This document shows, one piece after another, positions 36,455 through 46,445 of a stretch of 64,000 bases of DNA. Both the position numbers and the translations under genes were made by a program. The notes under the pieces were generated by a model, which saw nothing but the letters and a program-made list of their open reading frames with translations, was not told the origin of the DNA and made no database searches. The DNA lies in the NCBI RefSeq assembly GCF_030704535.1, contig NC_081807.1, positions 4,195,001-4,259,000 of the forward strand. Reading direction: 5' to 3'. Position 1 is the stretch's first letter; every line of letters starts with the position of its first letter. The DNA comes from Vitis vinifera. Taxonomy: Eukaryota > Streptophyta > Magnoliopsida > Vitales > Vitaceae.

Positions 36455-37359
36455 CAATGTTTTCATAATCGGACCGGTGATCGAACCGGAAAAGTTACCG
36501 GTTCACGGTTCACTGGTCAGACCAACGGTCGAACCATTATCAAATCGGTGACGTCATAAATATAAAATTTATATATTATTAAAATTAAAAATAATTATAA
36601 ATTTTTTTTAAATATATATGAATAAATTAAACATCAATAATATTATTTTATATCTTTGATATTATCAAATTAAATCATATTAATATTTTAAATTTTATTA
36701 AATGAAATATGTATAATATTTAAATGTGAACATATAAAAAAATGAAAATTTAAACTAATTTCATAATTTTTAAAAATATTATATTATTTTTATTTAATAT
36801 TATAAAAAAAATTAAAAATCTAATATATATTGTTTTGTTTGGCATATTAGATAATAAAATACATGTAGCTGAGTGGTGTCCTAGGTGGACTATAGTACAG
36901 GAGTAGTCCAAGGTTCAAACTCTCTTGGTGGAGTTTTGTTATGTTTTTTTTCGTTGATATTTAGCAATCCCACATCGGAAAATGAGAGGCACAAAGAGTC
37001 AAATGACTCCTAGGTTTTGTGGGCTCAAAACTCAGCCCACAGTAATTGGAGTGGGTATGTGGACGGTGTCATAAGACAGACCCAACATGTGCTTTAGTAA
37101 AAACCATTTAAATTTTATGGAATCCTTCTTTCCATGCTTACAATGAGAGGGTAATATTTTCATTTTGTAATTTAAAAAAAAAAAATTAAAATCATTTGAA
37201 TCGATCGGTTCGTCCGGTTCACCAGTTGAACCGTCGGTTCGAGCGGTTCAACCCCGTCGATCTCAATCCGGTCCAAATGACCGGATCAGACCGGAACGGT
37301 GACCGGTCGACGGTTGGACCGGTCGGATCGGCCGGTCTGGTCTGATTTTTAAAACATTG
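36455..37359. mobile_element. hAT-like non-autonomous DNA transposon, element A
   Basis: 905 bp with terminal inverted repeats CAATGTTTT...AAAACATTG and an exact 8-bp target duplication GAAAAACT (36447-36454 and 37360-37367), the hAT pattern. The ends are rich in ACCGGT/CCGGTT motifs; the centre is AT-rich. It has no transposase. It lies in the copia coding region and is in inverse orientation to element B. It contains a USE-like TCCCACATCGG (36968-36978) and a tRNA-like A-box/B-box pair (about 36868-36918). Compared with B it lacks the segment that would hold the TATA box. Confidence 0.85.
36866..36922 (+). other. tRNA-like A-box/B-box sequence inside element A
   Basis: TAGCTGAGTGG fits the tRNA A-box consensus and GGTTCAAACTC resembles the B box about 35 bp later. 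The same pair is kept in element B on the opposite strand (38265-38328, TAGCCGAGTGG and GGTTCAAACC). It does not fold into a full tRNA that I can identify. Confidence 0.5.
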
Positions 37360-37798
37360 GAAAAACTAGAGCACACAGTGTCAGATAAACTATGTTTATT
37401 TTTTTTTTCATTTTTTTTTACTTTGTTAGGGTGCACTAATACTGCTCTTAAGCTCAAGGATGATCACCTAAATGATGATTCTTAGAATATGCCTATGAAA
37501 TGTGATGTTGAATGTAATAAAAAGTTTAACTTACTTTCATTGAATACCAATTGATTTTCAAATAAGATGGTTAAATCTCGATCTAATAATGAATATCAAA
37601 GCTAAAAGTAAAGAAAGCATCATGTTGGGGGAGAGCTCTTATGTCCACAGATGGGTCACTCAAATGATGGTTCTTAGAATCGACAAAATGTGATGTCGAA
37701 TGTTATAAAAGATTTGACCTACCTTTATTGAATACCAATTGATTTTTAGATAAGATGATGTTTCTTTTAATATTGTATTTCTATTAAGCATTAAGAAG

Positions 37799-38726
37799 TA
37801 ATGTTTTAAAAATCGGACTGGATCGGCCGGTCGAACCGGTCCAACCATCGGCCGATCATCATTCCGATCTGATCCGGTCATTTGGACCGGATTGAGATCG
37901 AACCGGGGTAAAACCGTTCTAACCGATGGTTCAACCGGTGAACCGGACGAACCAGCCGGTTCCAAAAAAACCGATCAATTCAAAAGATTTTAATTTTTCT
38001 CTAAAAAAAAAATTAGAAAATGAAAACATTACCAAGGATTCCATGGAACTTAAAATGGATTTTACTAAAGGATGTTGGGCCTGTCTTATGACACAGCCCA
38101 CAACCCACATACCCATTCCACTTTATGTGGGCTGAGTTTTGAGCCCCCAAGCCTATCTTAAGCCTTTGCTGAGGATGGCTTTTATAGGAGTCATTTGACT
38201 CCTTGTTCCTCTTTCTTGCCGATGTGGGATTGCTAAATATCAAAGAAAAAAAACATAACAAAACTCCAAGAAGGTTTGAACCTTGGACCACCCCTATACT
38301 AAAGTCCACATAGAACACCACTCGGCTACATGGATTTTATTATTTAATATGCCAAACAAGACAACACATATTAGATTTTAAATTTTTTTATAATATTAAA
38401 TAAAAATAATATAATATTTTTAAAAATTATGAAATTATTTTAAATTTTCATTTTTTTATATATTCACATTTAAATATTACACATATTTCATTTAATAAAA
38501 TTTAAAATATTAATATGATTTAATTTGATAATATCAAAGATATAAAATAATATTATTGATGTTTAATTTATTCATATATATTTTAAAATTTTTATAATTA
38601 TTTTTAATTTTAATAAAATATAAATTATATATTTATGACATCAATAATATTATTTTATATCCGACCAGTGAACCGTGAACCGATAATTTTTCCGGTTCGA
38701 TCATTGGTCCGGTTCTGAAAACATTG
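37799..38726. mobile_element. hAT-like non-autonomous DNA transposon, element B
   Basis: 928 bp, same family as element A but inverted. Ends TAATGTTTT...GAAAACATTG; target duplication TTAAGAAG (37791-37798 and 38727-38734). The empty site survives in unit 1 at 28609-28616, so the insertion followed the segmental duplication. On the minus strand it has a USE-like TCCCACATCGG, then a TATAAAA box, and upstream an A-box/B-box pair. No ORF of note. Confidence 0.9.
38180..38229 (-). promoter_or_regulatory. snRNA-type promoter-like USE plus TATA inside element B
   Basis: Minus strand: TCCCACATCGG at 38219-38229 and TATAAAA at 38180-38186, with 32 bp between. In plant snRNA genes a USE-TATA spacing of about 33-34 bp goes with Pol II and about 23-25 bp with Pol III, and the three U6 genes here show 24-26 bp. 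No snRNA is recognisable downstream. Whether it drives transcription is unknown. Confidence 0.5.
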
Positions 38727-38734
38727 TTAAGAAG

Positions 38735-40463
38735 TAAAAAAAATTAATAGGTTCACTATAATTATGGTAGTTCACTTTTAGCATTTAGAAAAAGTCAAAT
38801 ATTTTAATTTTTTTTATTCAATAAAAAATTTAAGAAATAAATAATAAGTTAAAAAACCAAAAATCTATCTAAAATCCCAAAGCACATTGCTTTCAAAAAG
38901 AAAAGAAAAGAAAAGAAAATGTCCTCTTTACGCTTTATTTGGTCTTAAATCTTAATCAATTAATAAGAGGATGAAAAATTCATTACTTTCATGTTGAAAT
39001 CATCTATGATTGGTAGCAGCCACATCAATTTCCTTTTTTTCATAAAAAAATTATATTATCTTTATTATAGTTAAAAGATATGAAAAAATTGGTTGAAAAA
39101 ACTGCCATTAGAAGATCCAACATTTGAACCTTGAGAGGGATGTTTGAATGCCCCCTAAATATATATATATATATAAAGGGGAGATTGAGATCTTTCTTCT
39201 AAAGAGGGACGATTGAAATTTAGAATTTAAAATCGAAATATATAACTCAATATATTGAGACTTGCCGTTTGGACAATCTAATTTAAGAGGCAAAAGTTAG
39301 GTTATTACAAATATAAATATGATGGAGATCTGCAAGCTGCTTTGCCAACCTTCACACCAGTGGGGCCATGCATTTCAATACTTCATTTCCCATTGGCAAA
39401 GACTCTTCATGGCGGTGGATTGCTTAATTGACTAAATCAGAAAATGATAATATCTTATCGGTCTACTAATTCAATTGTATATATGACTAGGGATGATAAT
39501 ATTGCGGGTTTTTTCAAGCATGCCACCAATGTAGTTAATAATAAAATAAGTTTAGGATTAAAATAAACTAATTAATGATGAGTTTGTATTATTATTATTT
39601 TTTCAAATTCGAATAAATTTAGGTAATATAAAGGGTGATAATTCGTATTTGTGGGTTCTGTTCATATCATGTTAAAGACTAAGTATTCTACTATATAAGC
39701 CAATTCAAATTTGACATAAATAATAATAATGTGAAAAATATAAATTCAAATACTTCATAATTATTAAACAGTTAATATATTGTATGTAACCTATTTAACC
39801 CATTTAATAATTAAATCTTCATATTTGATAATATATTTTTATGGTTAATGTTTGAACTATACATGTTTATGACTCAATTGACATGTTTATTTAAAAAGAA
39901 AATTTAAAATAAATTAAATAATTTAAAAATATAATTAGGTTAATCAATCAGATTATTAAAGGAGTAGATTTGAGTCGTGTTATATAGGTTGGTAGAAAAA
40001 CTATCCATTTTTAAACGAATTATGTAGGGTTGAGTCCAATTTGATTCTAACTTATTTATATTTACTCAAATTTCAATCACGTTCATGCGGTCAACAAATA
40101 TGATAAAAAAATTTGATCTGATCACGTTCGAACAACAGTCATAGTGTAAGCGTATGATAGAAAAGGTGGTGAATAATTGCACCATCCTTCATAATTTATT
40201 AGTGTGTTGAAGCCATTCAACGCCATGGCTTTGCTTATCAATGGTGTGTGTCCTTTGAATACTTCAACTGCTCAATAAATTGCAGACATCTACAGCGGTG
40301 GCGAGCACGGTTGCGTGTCGTTCCAAGTCTGCATTCCTTTTTATTTGTAGAACAATTTTGATATCTTTCACCTACGAATAATACCTTCTGGATCTGTCAT
40401 TCTTCTATCACCATTCTTCAATCCATTGCTGTTGCAGTACCCCACCCCTTCCGGATTTTCGCA
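38735..40463. other. upstream region of CYP74C copy 2
   Basis: Homologous to 28620-30882 minus the MITE. Short AAAAG repeats near 38900-38930 and a short (AT)n at about 39158-39174. No other gene. Confidence 0.6.
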
Positions 40464-41915
40464 ATGTCATCCTCGTCTTCTTCTTCTTCCTCTTCTCGAC
40501 CAGAGCTTCCGTTACGGAAAATTCCAGGAGATTATGGATTACCCTTCTTTGGTCCCATAAGGAATCGTTTCGACTACTTTTACAATCAAGGGCAGGATGA
40601 GTTCTTCAAAACCCGGATGCAGAAATATCATTCCACAGTCTTCAGAGCCAACATGCCGCCAGGCCCCTTCATCTCTTCCGACTCCAAGGTGGTTGTTCTT
40701 CTCGACACCGTCAGCTTTCCCGTTCTTTTCGACTCCTCCAAAGTCGAGAAGAGAAACGTCTTCGTCGGGACTTTCATGCCCTCCACCGACTTAACAGGCG
40801 GGTACCGCGTCCTTCCATATCTCGACCCCTCCGAACCCAAACACGATCTTCTCAAACGCTTCTCCTTCTCTCTACTCGCATCTCGCCATCGCGACTTCAT
40901 TCCCGTCTTCCGTAGCGGCTTGCCGGACCTCTTCTCCACCATAGAAGACGATGTTTCCAGAAAGGGGAAAGCTAACTTCAACGACATTGCCGATGACATG
41001 TATTTCAACTTCGTCTTTAGATTGATTTGCGGAAAAGATCCTTCCGACGCTAAAATCCGATCAGAAGGACCCAATATTTTCTTAAAATGGCTGTTCCTCC
41101 AACTTTCTCCTCTCTTGACTCTTGGGTTGTCCATTTTACCAAACTTCATAGATGATTTGCTTCTACACACATTTCCCTTCCCACCATTCTTGGTAAAGTC
41201 CGATTATAATAAGCTTTATAAGGCCTTTTATGAATCGGCCTCTTCAGTATTGGATGAAGGTGAAAGAATGGGGATAAAGAGAGATGAAGCTTGCCACAAC
41301 CTTGTATTCCTAGCTGGTTTCAATTCGTTCGGTGGCATGAAGGTTTTTTTTCCCGCTTTGATCAAGTGGGTTGGGTTAGCAGGAGAGAAGCTACACCGCG
41401 AACTCGCTGATGAAATAAGGACCGTTATCAAGGCTGAGGGAGGAGTGACATTTGCAGCGTTGGATAAGATGGCTTTGACTAAATCAATGGTTTATGAGGC
41501 TCTGAGGATTGAGCCTCCGGTTCCGTTCCAGTATGGGAAGGCCAGGGAGGATATGGTGATCCACAGCCATGATGCCGCGTTTGAGATCAAGAAAGGGGAG
41601 ATGATCTTTGGATATCAACCCTTTGCCACCAAGGATCCTAAGGTTTTCGAGAACCCTGAGGAGTTTGTGGCCCATAGGTTCATGGGTGAGGGGGAGAAAT
41701 TGCTTAAGTACGTGTACTGGTCTAATGGACGAGAGACGGATAATCCGACGGCGGAGAATAAACAGTGCTCAGGGAAGGATCTGGTGGTGCTGATCTCCAG
41801 GTTAATGCTGGTGGAGATTTTCCTTCGTTACGATACTTTCGAAGTTGAGTCTGGGACCATGCTGTTAGGATCATCTCTGCTTTTCAAGTCGTTGACCAAG
41901 ACCAGTTACACTTGA
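40464..41915 (+). CDS. CYP74C-type fatty-acid hydroperoxide enzyme, copy 2
   Basis: Intronless, 483 aa, differing from copy 1 at 32 positions by my hand comparison. All CYP74 landmarks are present: PPGPFISSD (65-73), I-helix block AGFNSFGGMKVFFPA (284-298) with Asn287, ExxR E345/R348, RIEPPVPFQYG, haem ligand Cys435 in ENKQCSGKDLV. The residue after the I-helix Asn is Ser288, as in allene oxide synthases, whereas copies 3 and 4 have Ala there as in hydroperoxide lyases. Residues 100-101 are Phe-Val where the other three copies have Leu-Asp. In-frame ATG at 40464 is the natural start. The frame looks fully functional; product specificity (lyase, allene oxide synthase or other) cannot be settled from sequence. 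Confidence 0.94.
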   Translation: MSSSSSSSSSSRPELPLRKIPGDYGLPFFGPIRNRFDYFYNQGQDEFFKTRMQKYHSTVFRANMPPGPFISSDSKVVVLLDTVSFPVLFDSSKVEKRNVFVGTFMPSTDLTGGYRVLPYLDPSEPKHDLLKRFSFSLLASRHRDFIPVFRSGLPDLFSTIEDDVSRKGKANFNDIADDMYFNFVFRLICGKDPSDAKIRSEGPNIFLKWLFLQLSPLLTLGLSILPNFIDDLLLHTFPFPPFLVKSDYNKLYKAFYESASSVLDEGERMGIKRDEACHNLVFLAGFNSFGGMKVFFPALIKWVGLAGEKLHRELADEIRTVIKAEGGVTFAALDKMALTKSMVYEALRIEPPVPFQYGKAREDMVIHSHDAAFEIKKGEMIFGYQPFATKDPKVFENPEEFVAHRFMGEGEKLLKYVYWSNGRETDNPTAENKQCSGKDLVVLISRLMLVEIFLRYDTFEVESGTMLLGSSLLFKSLTKTSYT

Positions 41916-44900
41916 TCATGGTCAACGTCATATTTCTTCCAGTTCAAATACAGTGATCTAAGGTGTACGTATCGTCCGGTGTGCTTTGTATGTTTTACAA
42001 GATAATGTGTTTTCTGGTTTTTTATTTATTTATTTATGGATTCGAATCCATGTAACATTTCTTTCTGATGAAACATGAATTTACTATTACATCGATTTTC
42101 CTCGAGTTTAATGCCAAAAATGAAAAATAAAAAGCCATGCTCATATAATTAAAATAATAACGTACCATGAAAAAAAAATAATAATAATAACATGAACTCA
42201 AAATTAACGTAATAAAAAAAATAGATATTTAAAGTTTCATTTGGAAACTGTATTTAAAAATTATCTTATAATATTTTATATAATAAAAGCTTGTTCATAA
42301 ACTTAAAATGTTTTTAATTTATTTTTTAAAAGGCTTTTAAATATTTTTAAAAATAAAATTTATTTGTAATACTTTATTTTAATCATTCTTTATATTTGTA
42401 TAATTATTTTTTAAAATAACTTTAAAATAAAAATAAAAAACAACTAAAACATATTATTAGAAAATATCATATTTTATGTTTTATAAATAAAAAATTATTT
42501 TATAGTGTTTGATCATCCAACATATTCCTTTTCTTTCTTTTTTTTTTCTAAAAAAACAAAAAACCCTTATTGAGAACAAATAACAAATAAACTTAGTGTC
42601 TATTTGGATATGATTTTTGTTTTGATACACTTTTCGTTTTCTTTTCTTTTAGAAAAATAGTAATAACGATAAGTACATTAATTTTCGATTATCATTTTCC
42701 TAAATGTTTTTAATATTTATATTTATTAGGTGTCCATGTGTCATCTTTTGATAGGAAGGAATGATAACTTCGTGTCATCTTTTGATAAGAAGGAATGATA
42801 ACTTCGTATAATATAAAAGATGTCCCTTGGGATTATGTAGCTATGTTATTGAGAACACGACCTTTTATTAGGGGTCACTTCAATAACTTCAACATAAATT
42901 CTTACAAATTTATTTTAAAAAGATAATGAGTTTTAAAAATTATTTAAAAAATTTTAAAAGTCTCATCCGCTCTAAATAGAGGTCAGTGGATCCCAATCCA
43001 AATTCAGCTAGATTACAAGGTCATTCCTAAAGTACACGAGCTTGTAAATGGTCTTCTCCACATCACGAACCCAACTCCTATCTACCAGTTAATGTGTTGC
43101 CACTTAATTTGAGAAGCCAAGTGGGATAATTTAGTGCACCATCTAAAGAAGGATTCAAAATTATAGATATAGTAATGGGTCCAAAAGGCCACCTTTGATA
43201 GAAAGAAAGTTTTCCCATGCAAAAGTCCGAAAGACCATGAAGAGGGGATTGATTGGTTGACCATTAGGCTGATCAAAACTTCAGTATGAGTTCATTGTCA
43301 CATAGTAACCATTAAGTACCCAACAAAGACTAAATACCCACCTGAGGCCAAAGGCCTAACAAGAAAAAAAATGAAATGGAAAAATGAAGACTCGAGTTTT
43401 TAACATAAAGACCAAACAACATAAGCTAAAAGATCATCTACCTAAGAACACAAAAGTTCAATGAGCAGTTTTTATAATGATTCAAGCTAATTATTTCCCA
43501 TCAAGAACATTTGAGAAAAAATATATGTTATAGTCCTTGTACCATGTGGCATTACAATGTCGAGAACTTCATCAATAACACAAAATCATTTTTTCTAACC
43601 TATAAATTCTCTAGGGATGAACATATAGGCAAGAGAAAATGGACAAATAGAGGGATCATGTTTAGAACTCGTGTTCCCATGAATACGAGGTGAGGAAATT
43701 TGTCTTTTTATGAACACTAAAGCTTATTAGTAAAACTAAAAATTATTCCATCATAATTACAAAAATAATAAATAAAAGCAAGACCACCAAGTTCTTAGAA
43801 AACATGAGAAGGATGTAAAAAATAATAATAATTAGCCACATTCCCTTATTTGCATGGCATCATGCTACAATGCACCCACTAGGGAGCAAGTGACCCTATC
43901 AAAATATTTTTCTCGCATAAAGACTTTTTAGTTCTAGGTAATATGATCTTACCTAAAGTCATTCCAAGTGTACTAACCTTGTATTTTAAAGAATACACCC
44001 CTTGTCTAGAGAACATGAATAATTTCCTTGACTTATCTAAAAAACGAATGTCATCTCCATGAATAATTTTCTTGACTTATCTAAAAAACAAATGACATCT
44101 CGATGACTTCTCTAAACAAAAATGAATGACATCATTCATTCAACATATGAGGTGGGGAATCAAAGATTAACTCTATATAAATATTAATTACAATAAAGGG
44201 GATTCTCCTTTTTGGGACACGAGAGAAGACCCCTCAAAAGGAAACACATGATTTTTTTTCCTCTTTCCTATTTATGGGCAAGAAAGAAAAAAGGGCGCAA
44301 GTGAAGTACACAAGCTTGTAACCTTCTTTCTTGATATCACAAATCCAAGACTCATCCACTAGTTAACATGGACTAAGTATTTATGTCAGCCTTGTAACGA
44401 GCTCCATGAAAGAAAAAAAACCGCTGTTTCATCAATAAAAACGAATCTTACTGTTTGAGTAGGGACATGCGTGAAAAATATGAATACACATCATTACAAA
44501 TATTTTTACAACTATATTATGGATAAAAATGAGACAAGTGTGAAGAAAAAAAAAAGGTGAAAAACATAAGAGAAAGAAGAAAGGACAATAGGACAAGAGA
44601 ATTCTTTGGTGAAACAACCATTCCCAACTCAATTTTAATTCAGCCTGGGAAAATTAGTGGATCTTCCAAAATTGTGTTATTAGTGCTTTAGATTATAAGA
44701 CATTTATATAGTGGCGCCAAAAATTATATCTAAGGTTTTGTACATGTATGTGTGTGTTGGTTTGGGCCAATTTGGAGCTTGAAAAATCGATTTTGGGCTA
44801 AAAAACCAAAATCCAAATCCTAATCGTTCCGGTTGACTAAGAGGTGTATGGCTAGAAACTTTTGAAAAGAAGTAGCATCAACATTGGCCTCATATAAGGG

Positions 44901-45440
44901 TAGAGAAGAAAAGAAAACATTTGACACAAGCCTTTAATCTCAACACTAGGGATGACTGCCTGGACTCCCATTTTAGCTTTGGAAATCTACACCATGTACA
45001 GCTTTCCTGACAACCATGCATGAGGATGGAGCAGTTCAATTCCCTAATCATCATGTCTCTGCAATCTCTATCTAAGAGCTCCGCAAGAGATGATATTCAA
45101 AATCTTTTTGCCATGGTTTTGCTTCAAGTTGGTTTTTGATCAGCAGTCAATGGATTTTAAGCTACCACCCTCGGTATCCTACATAAGAAATCCAATACAA
45201 AAGTGGATTTTTGCAGTGCTGGTAGTTTCTTGAATTTAAGTTATTTAATTAGACTTATGATAAACACTAGCCCCTGGAAAATTCACCTACAATTTTTTTC
45301 AGTTTCTTTCAATTACCAGCAAAATTAGGGCTGAGAATGCAATTCCCAAACCCTAAGAACAAAAAGAATGCCCAAATCTGAAAGCATTATATGACAACAA
45401 CCATAATAAAGATGAAAAGCAACGAAGAAAAAGTAATCTC
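41916..45440. other. long spacer after CYP74C copy 2
   Basis: The first 800 bp match the flank of copy 1. Then: a 34-bp tandem duplication at 42738-42805, and a decayed region at 43.0-44.4 kb with repeated motifs (compare 43027-43085 with 44305-44365, and a 37-bp direct repeat near 44023-44097). The segment 44890-45070 matches 63815-64000. No gene is recognised; short ORFs have no identifiable product. Confidence 0.5.
42738..42805. repeat. 34-bp tandem duplication
   Basis: Two copies of a unit starting GTGTCATCTTTTGATA and ending AATGATAACTTC, differing at one base (42738-42771 and 42772-42805). Confidence 0.9.
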
Positions 45441-45442
45441 AC

Positions 45443-45565
45443 CTTCTGGTGGGGAACACCAAGGACGAACATGCCAATTCTAAATTCAACCCAAATGAGT
45501 TGTGGTGACGGGCCGTGGGCTCGATGCCCAGACCAAGCGAAACGACGTCGTTCCCAAACGACTCT
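45443..45565 (+). promoter_or_regulatory. conserved upstream block of U6 gene 2
   Basis: Same block as at 27782-27895 and 51395-51513, ending at the USE: CACCAAGGACGAACATGCCA, AACCCAAATGAGTTGTGGTG, a GGGCTCGATGCCCAGACCA hairpin-like segment and AACGACGTCGTT. The opposite strand has a 72-codon ORF (45353-45571) with no recognised product. Confidence 0.6.
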
Positions 45566-45608
45566 TCCCACATCGACTGCGTATAGACTAAATTCACCTT
45601 TTTTATAT
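45566..45608 (+). promoter_or_regulatory. U6 gene 2 promoter: USE and TATA box
   Basis: USE TCCCACATCG at 45566-45575 and TATA box TTTATAT at 45602-45608, 26 bp apart; the TATA ends 22 bp before the RNA start. Pol III-type snRNA arrangement. Confidence 0.9.
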
Positions 45609-45630
45609 CAGGAGCAAACGCTTAGAGCTT

Positions 45631-45650
45631 GTCTCTTCGGAGACATCCGA

Positions 45651-45682
<32 letters not shown>

Positions 45683-45732
45683 GGCCCCTGCGCAAGGATG
45701 ACACGCACAAATCGAGAAATGGTCCAAATTTT
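45631..45732 (+). ncRNA. U6: U6 spliceosomal snRNA, gene 2
   Basis: 102 nt, core identical to genes 1 and 3: 5' stem-loop GTCTCTTCGGAGAC, ACAGAGA box, internal stem-loop and GTCCAAATTTT end. Followed by T8 as terminator (45729-45736). Its flanks on both sides are near-copies of those of gene 3. Looks functional. Confidence 0.97.
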
Positions 45733-45736
45733 TTTT
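45729..45736 (+). terminator. Pol III T-run terminator of U6 gene 2
   Basis: Eight T residues at the U6 3' end. Confidence 0.85.
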
Positions 45737-46445
45737 CCACTTTCCCCCTTACTCCCATCTCCCCATCTCAGCCGTTCAATCCCCGCTTTAATGTGATCCG
45801 AACCGTTTGATTGTTTGACCCAGAAATCCATCAATCGATCGTACGCCCACATTAGCTGATCACTTTTTGCAGCTGCTACACAGTGAATCCATCTGGGTTT
45901 TTTTGTTGAAGACGACGTTTCAGCCTTTTGTTTTATTTATGTATCTATTTGCCACAATACGACGTCGTTGGATGCTCAGTTCTCCTTTTGGTTTGTAAAG
46001 ATATCCCTGTGTGTTTTTGATAACTTTGAAAATAATTAAAGTTTTAACATAACCATTATGGCGTTATTAGGTATTTTTTTTTTTTTGAACATAACTTTGA
46101 AAATAACTTTTGTTGTTTTTAAAAAATATCTTTTAATCATTTTCTGAGTGATGATTTAAAAAAGAATTATACAAATATGTATAATGATTAAAAATAAAAC
46201 ATTGTACATTAAAATGATTTTCAAAACAATTTTAAAATATTAAAAATATTTTTTTTCCAAACAGACTTTTATTATATAAAATATTTAAAAATTATTTTAA
46301 AAAACAATCACAAATCCTACCGTTTTTTCATTAAATTAAATTTCCTTTTTCTCAAAAACTTATAGAAAATATGACTAATACTAAATTTAAAAAAAAAAAA
46401 AAACCAAAAGGATAATAAAAAAAAAAAACCAAGAGGATAATGATA

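Larger units (their letters stand above)
33226..37395 (-). mobile_element. fossil Ty1/copia retrotransposon with other elements nested in it
   Basis: Minus-strand copia remnant between the two segmental units. Parts seen: reverse transcriptase (about 35.56-36.45 kb, with YVDDVLI and 'KSLYGLKQAPRAWF'), RNase H (about 34.67-35.5 kb), a polypurine tract, and a left LTR ending at 34661 (reads TGTCGAACAG on the minus strand). An LTR-type element (33310-34519) sits inside that LTR and a hAT-like element (36455-37359) interrupts the coding part. Outer borders are approximate and no second LTR was found. It is broken, with several breaks, and old enough to have received at least two later insertions. 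Confidence 0.82.
37395..42740 (+). repeat. segmental duplication unit 2, carrying CYP74C copy 2
   Basis: Counterpart of 28230-33210. It contains hAT-like element B but lacks the 587-bp MITE of unit 1. Upstream of the gene there is also a segment (39175-39310) shared with the region upstream of copy 3 (47760-47925). Borders are approximate. Confidence 0.85.
45440..46445 (+). repeat. U6-containing duplicated segment, left copy
   Basis: Near-identical to 51390-52380, including the U6 gene, its upstream block and about 700 bp of 3' flank (for example GCTGCTACACAGTGAATCCA and AATACGACGTCGTTGGATGC in both). Differences are few substitutions and small indels, so the duplication is recent. Confidence 0.9.

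Noticed and set aside
35564-36466. A host gene of 300 codons
   Set aside because: The reading frame is copia reverse transcriptase and belongs to the fossil element.
42798-42810. Exact 13-bp match to a loxP arm (ATAACTTCGTATA)
   Set aside because: No spacer and no inverted second arm follow. The match comes from a local 34-bp tandem repeat and is expected by chance in a plant genome.
43000-44400. Possible CACTA or LINE body between copy 2 and U6 gene 2
   Set aside because: Only weak internal repeats; no terminal repeats, poly(A) or recognisable protein, so no element is called.
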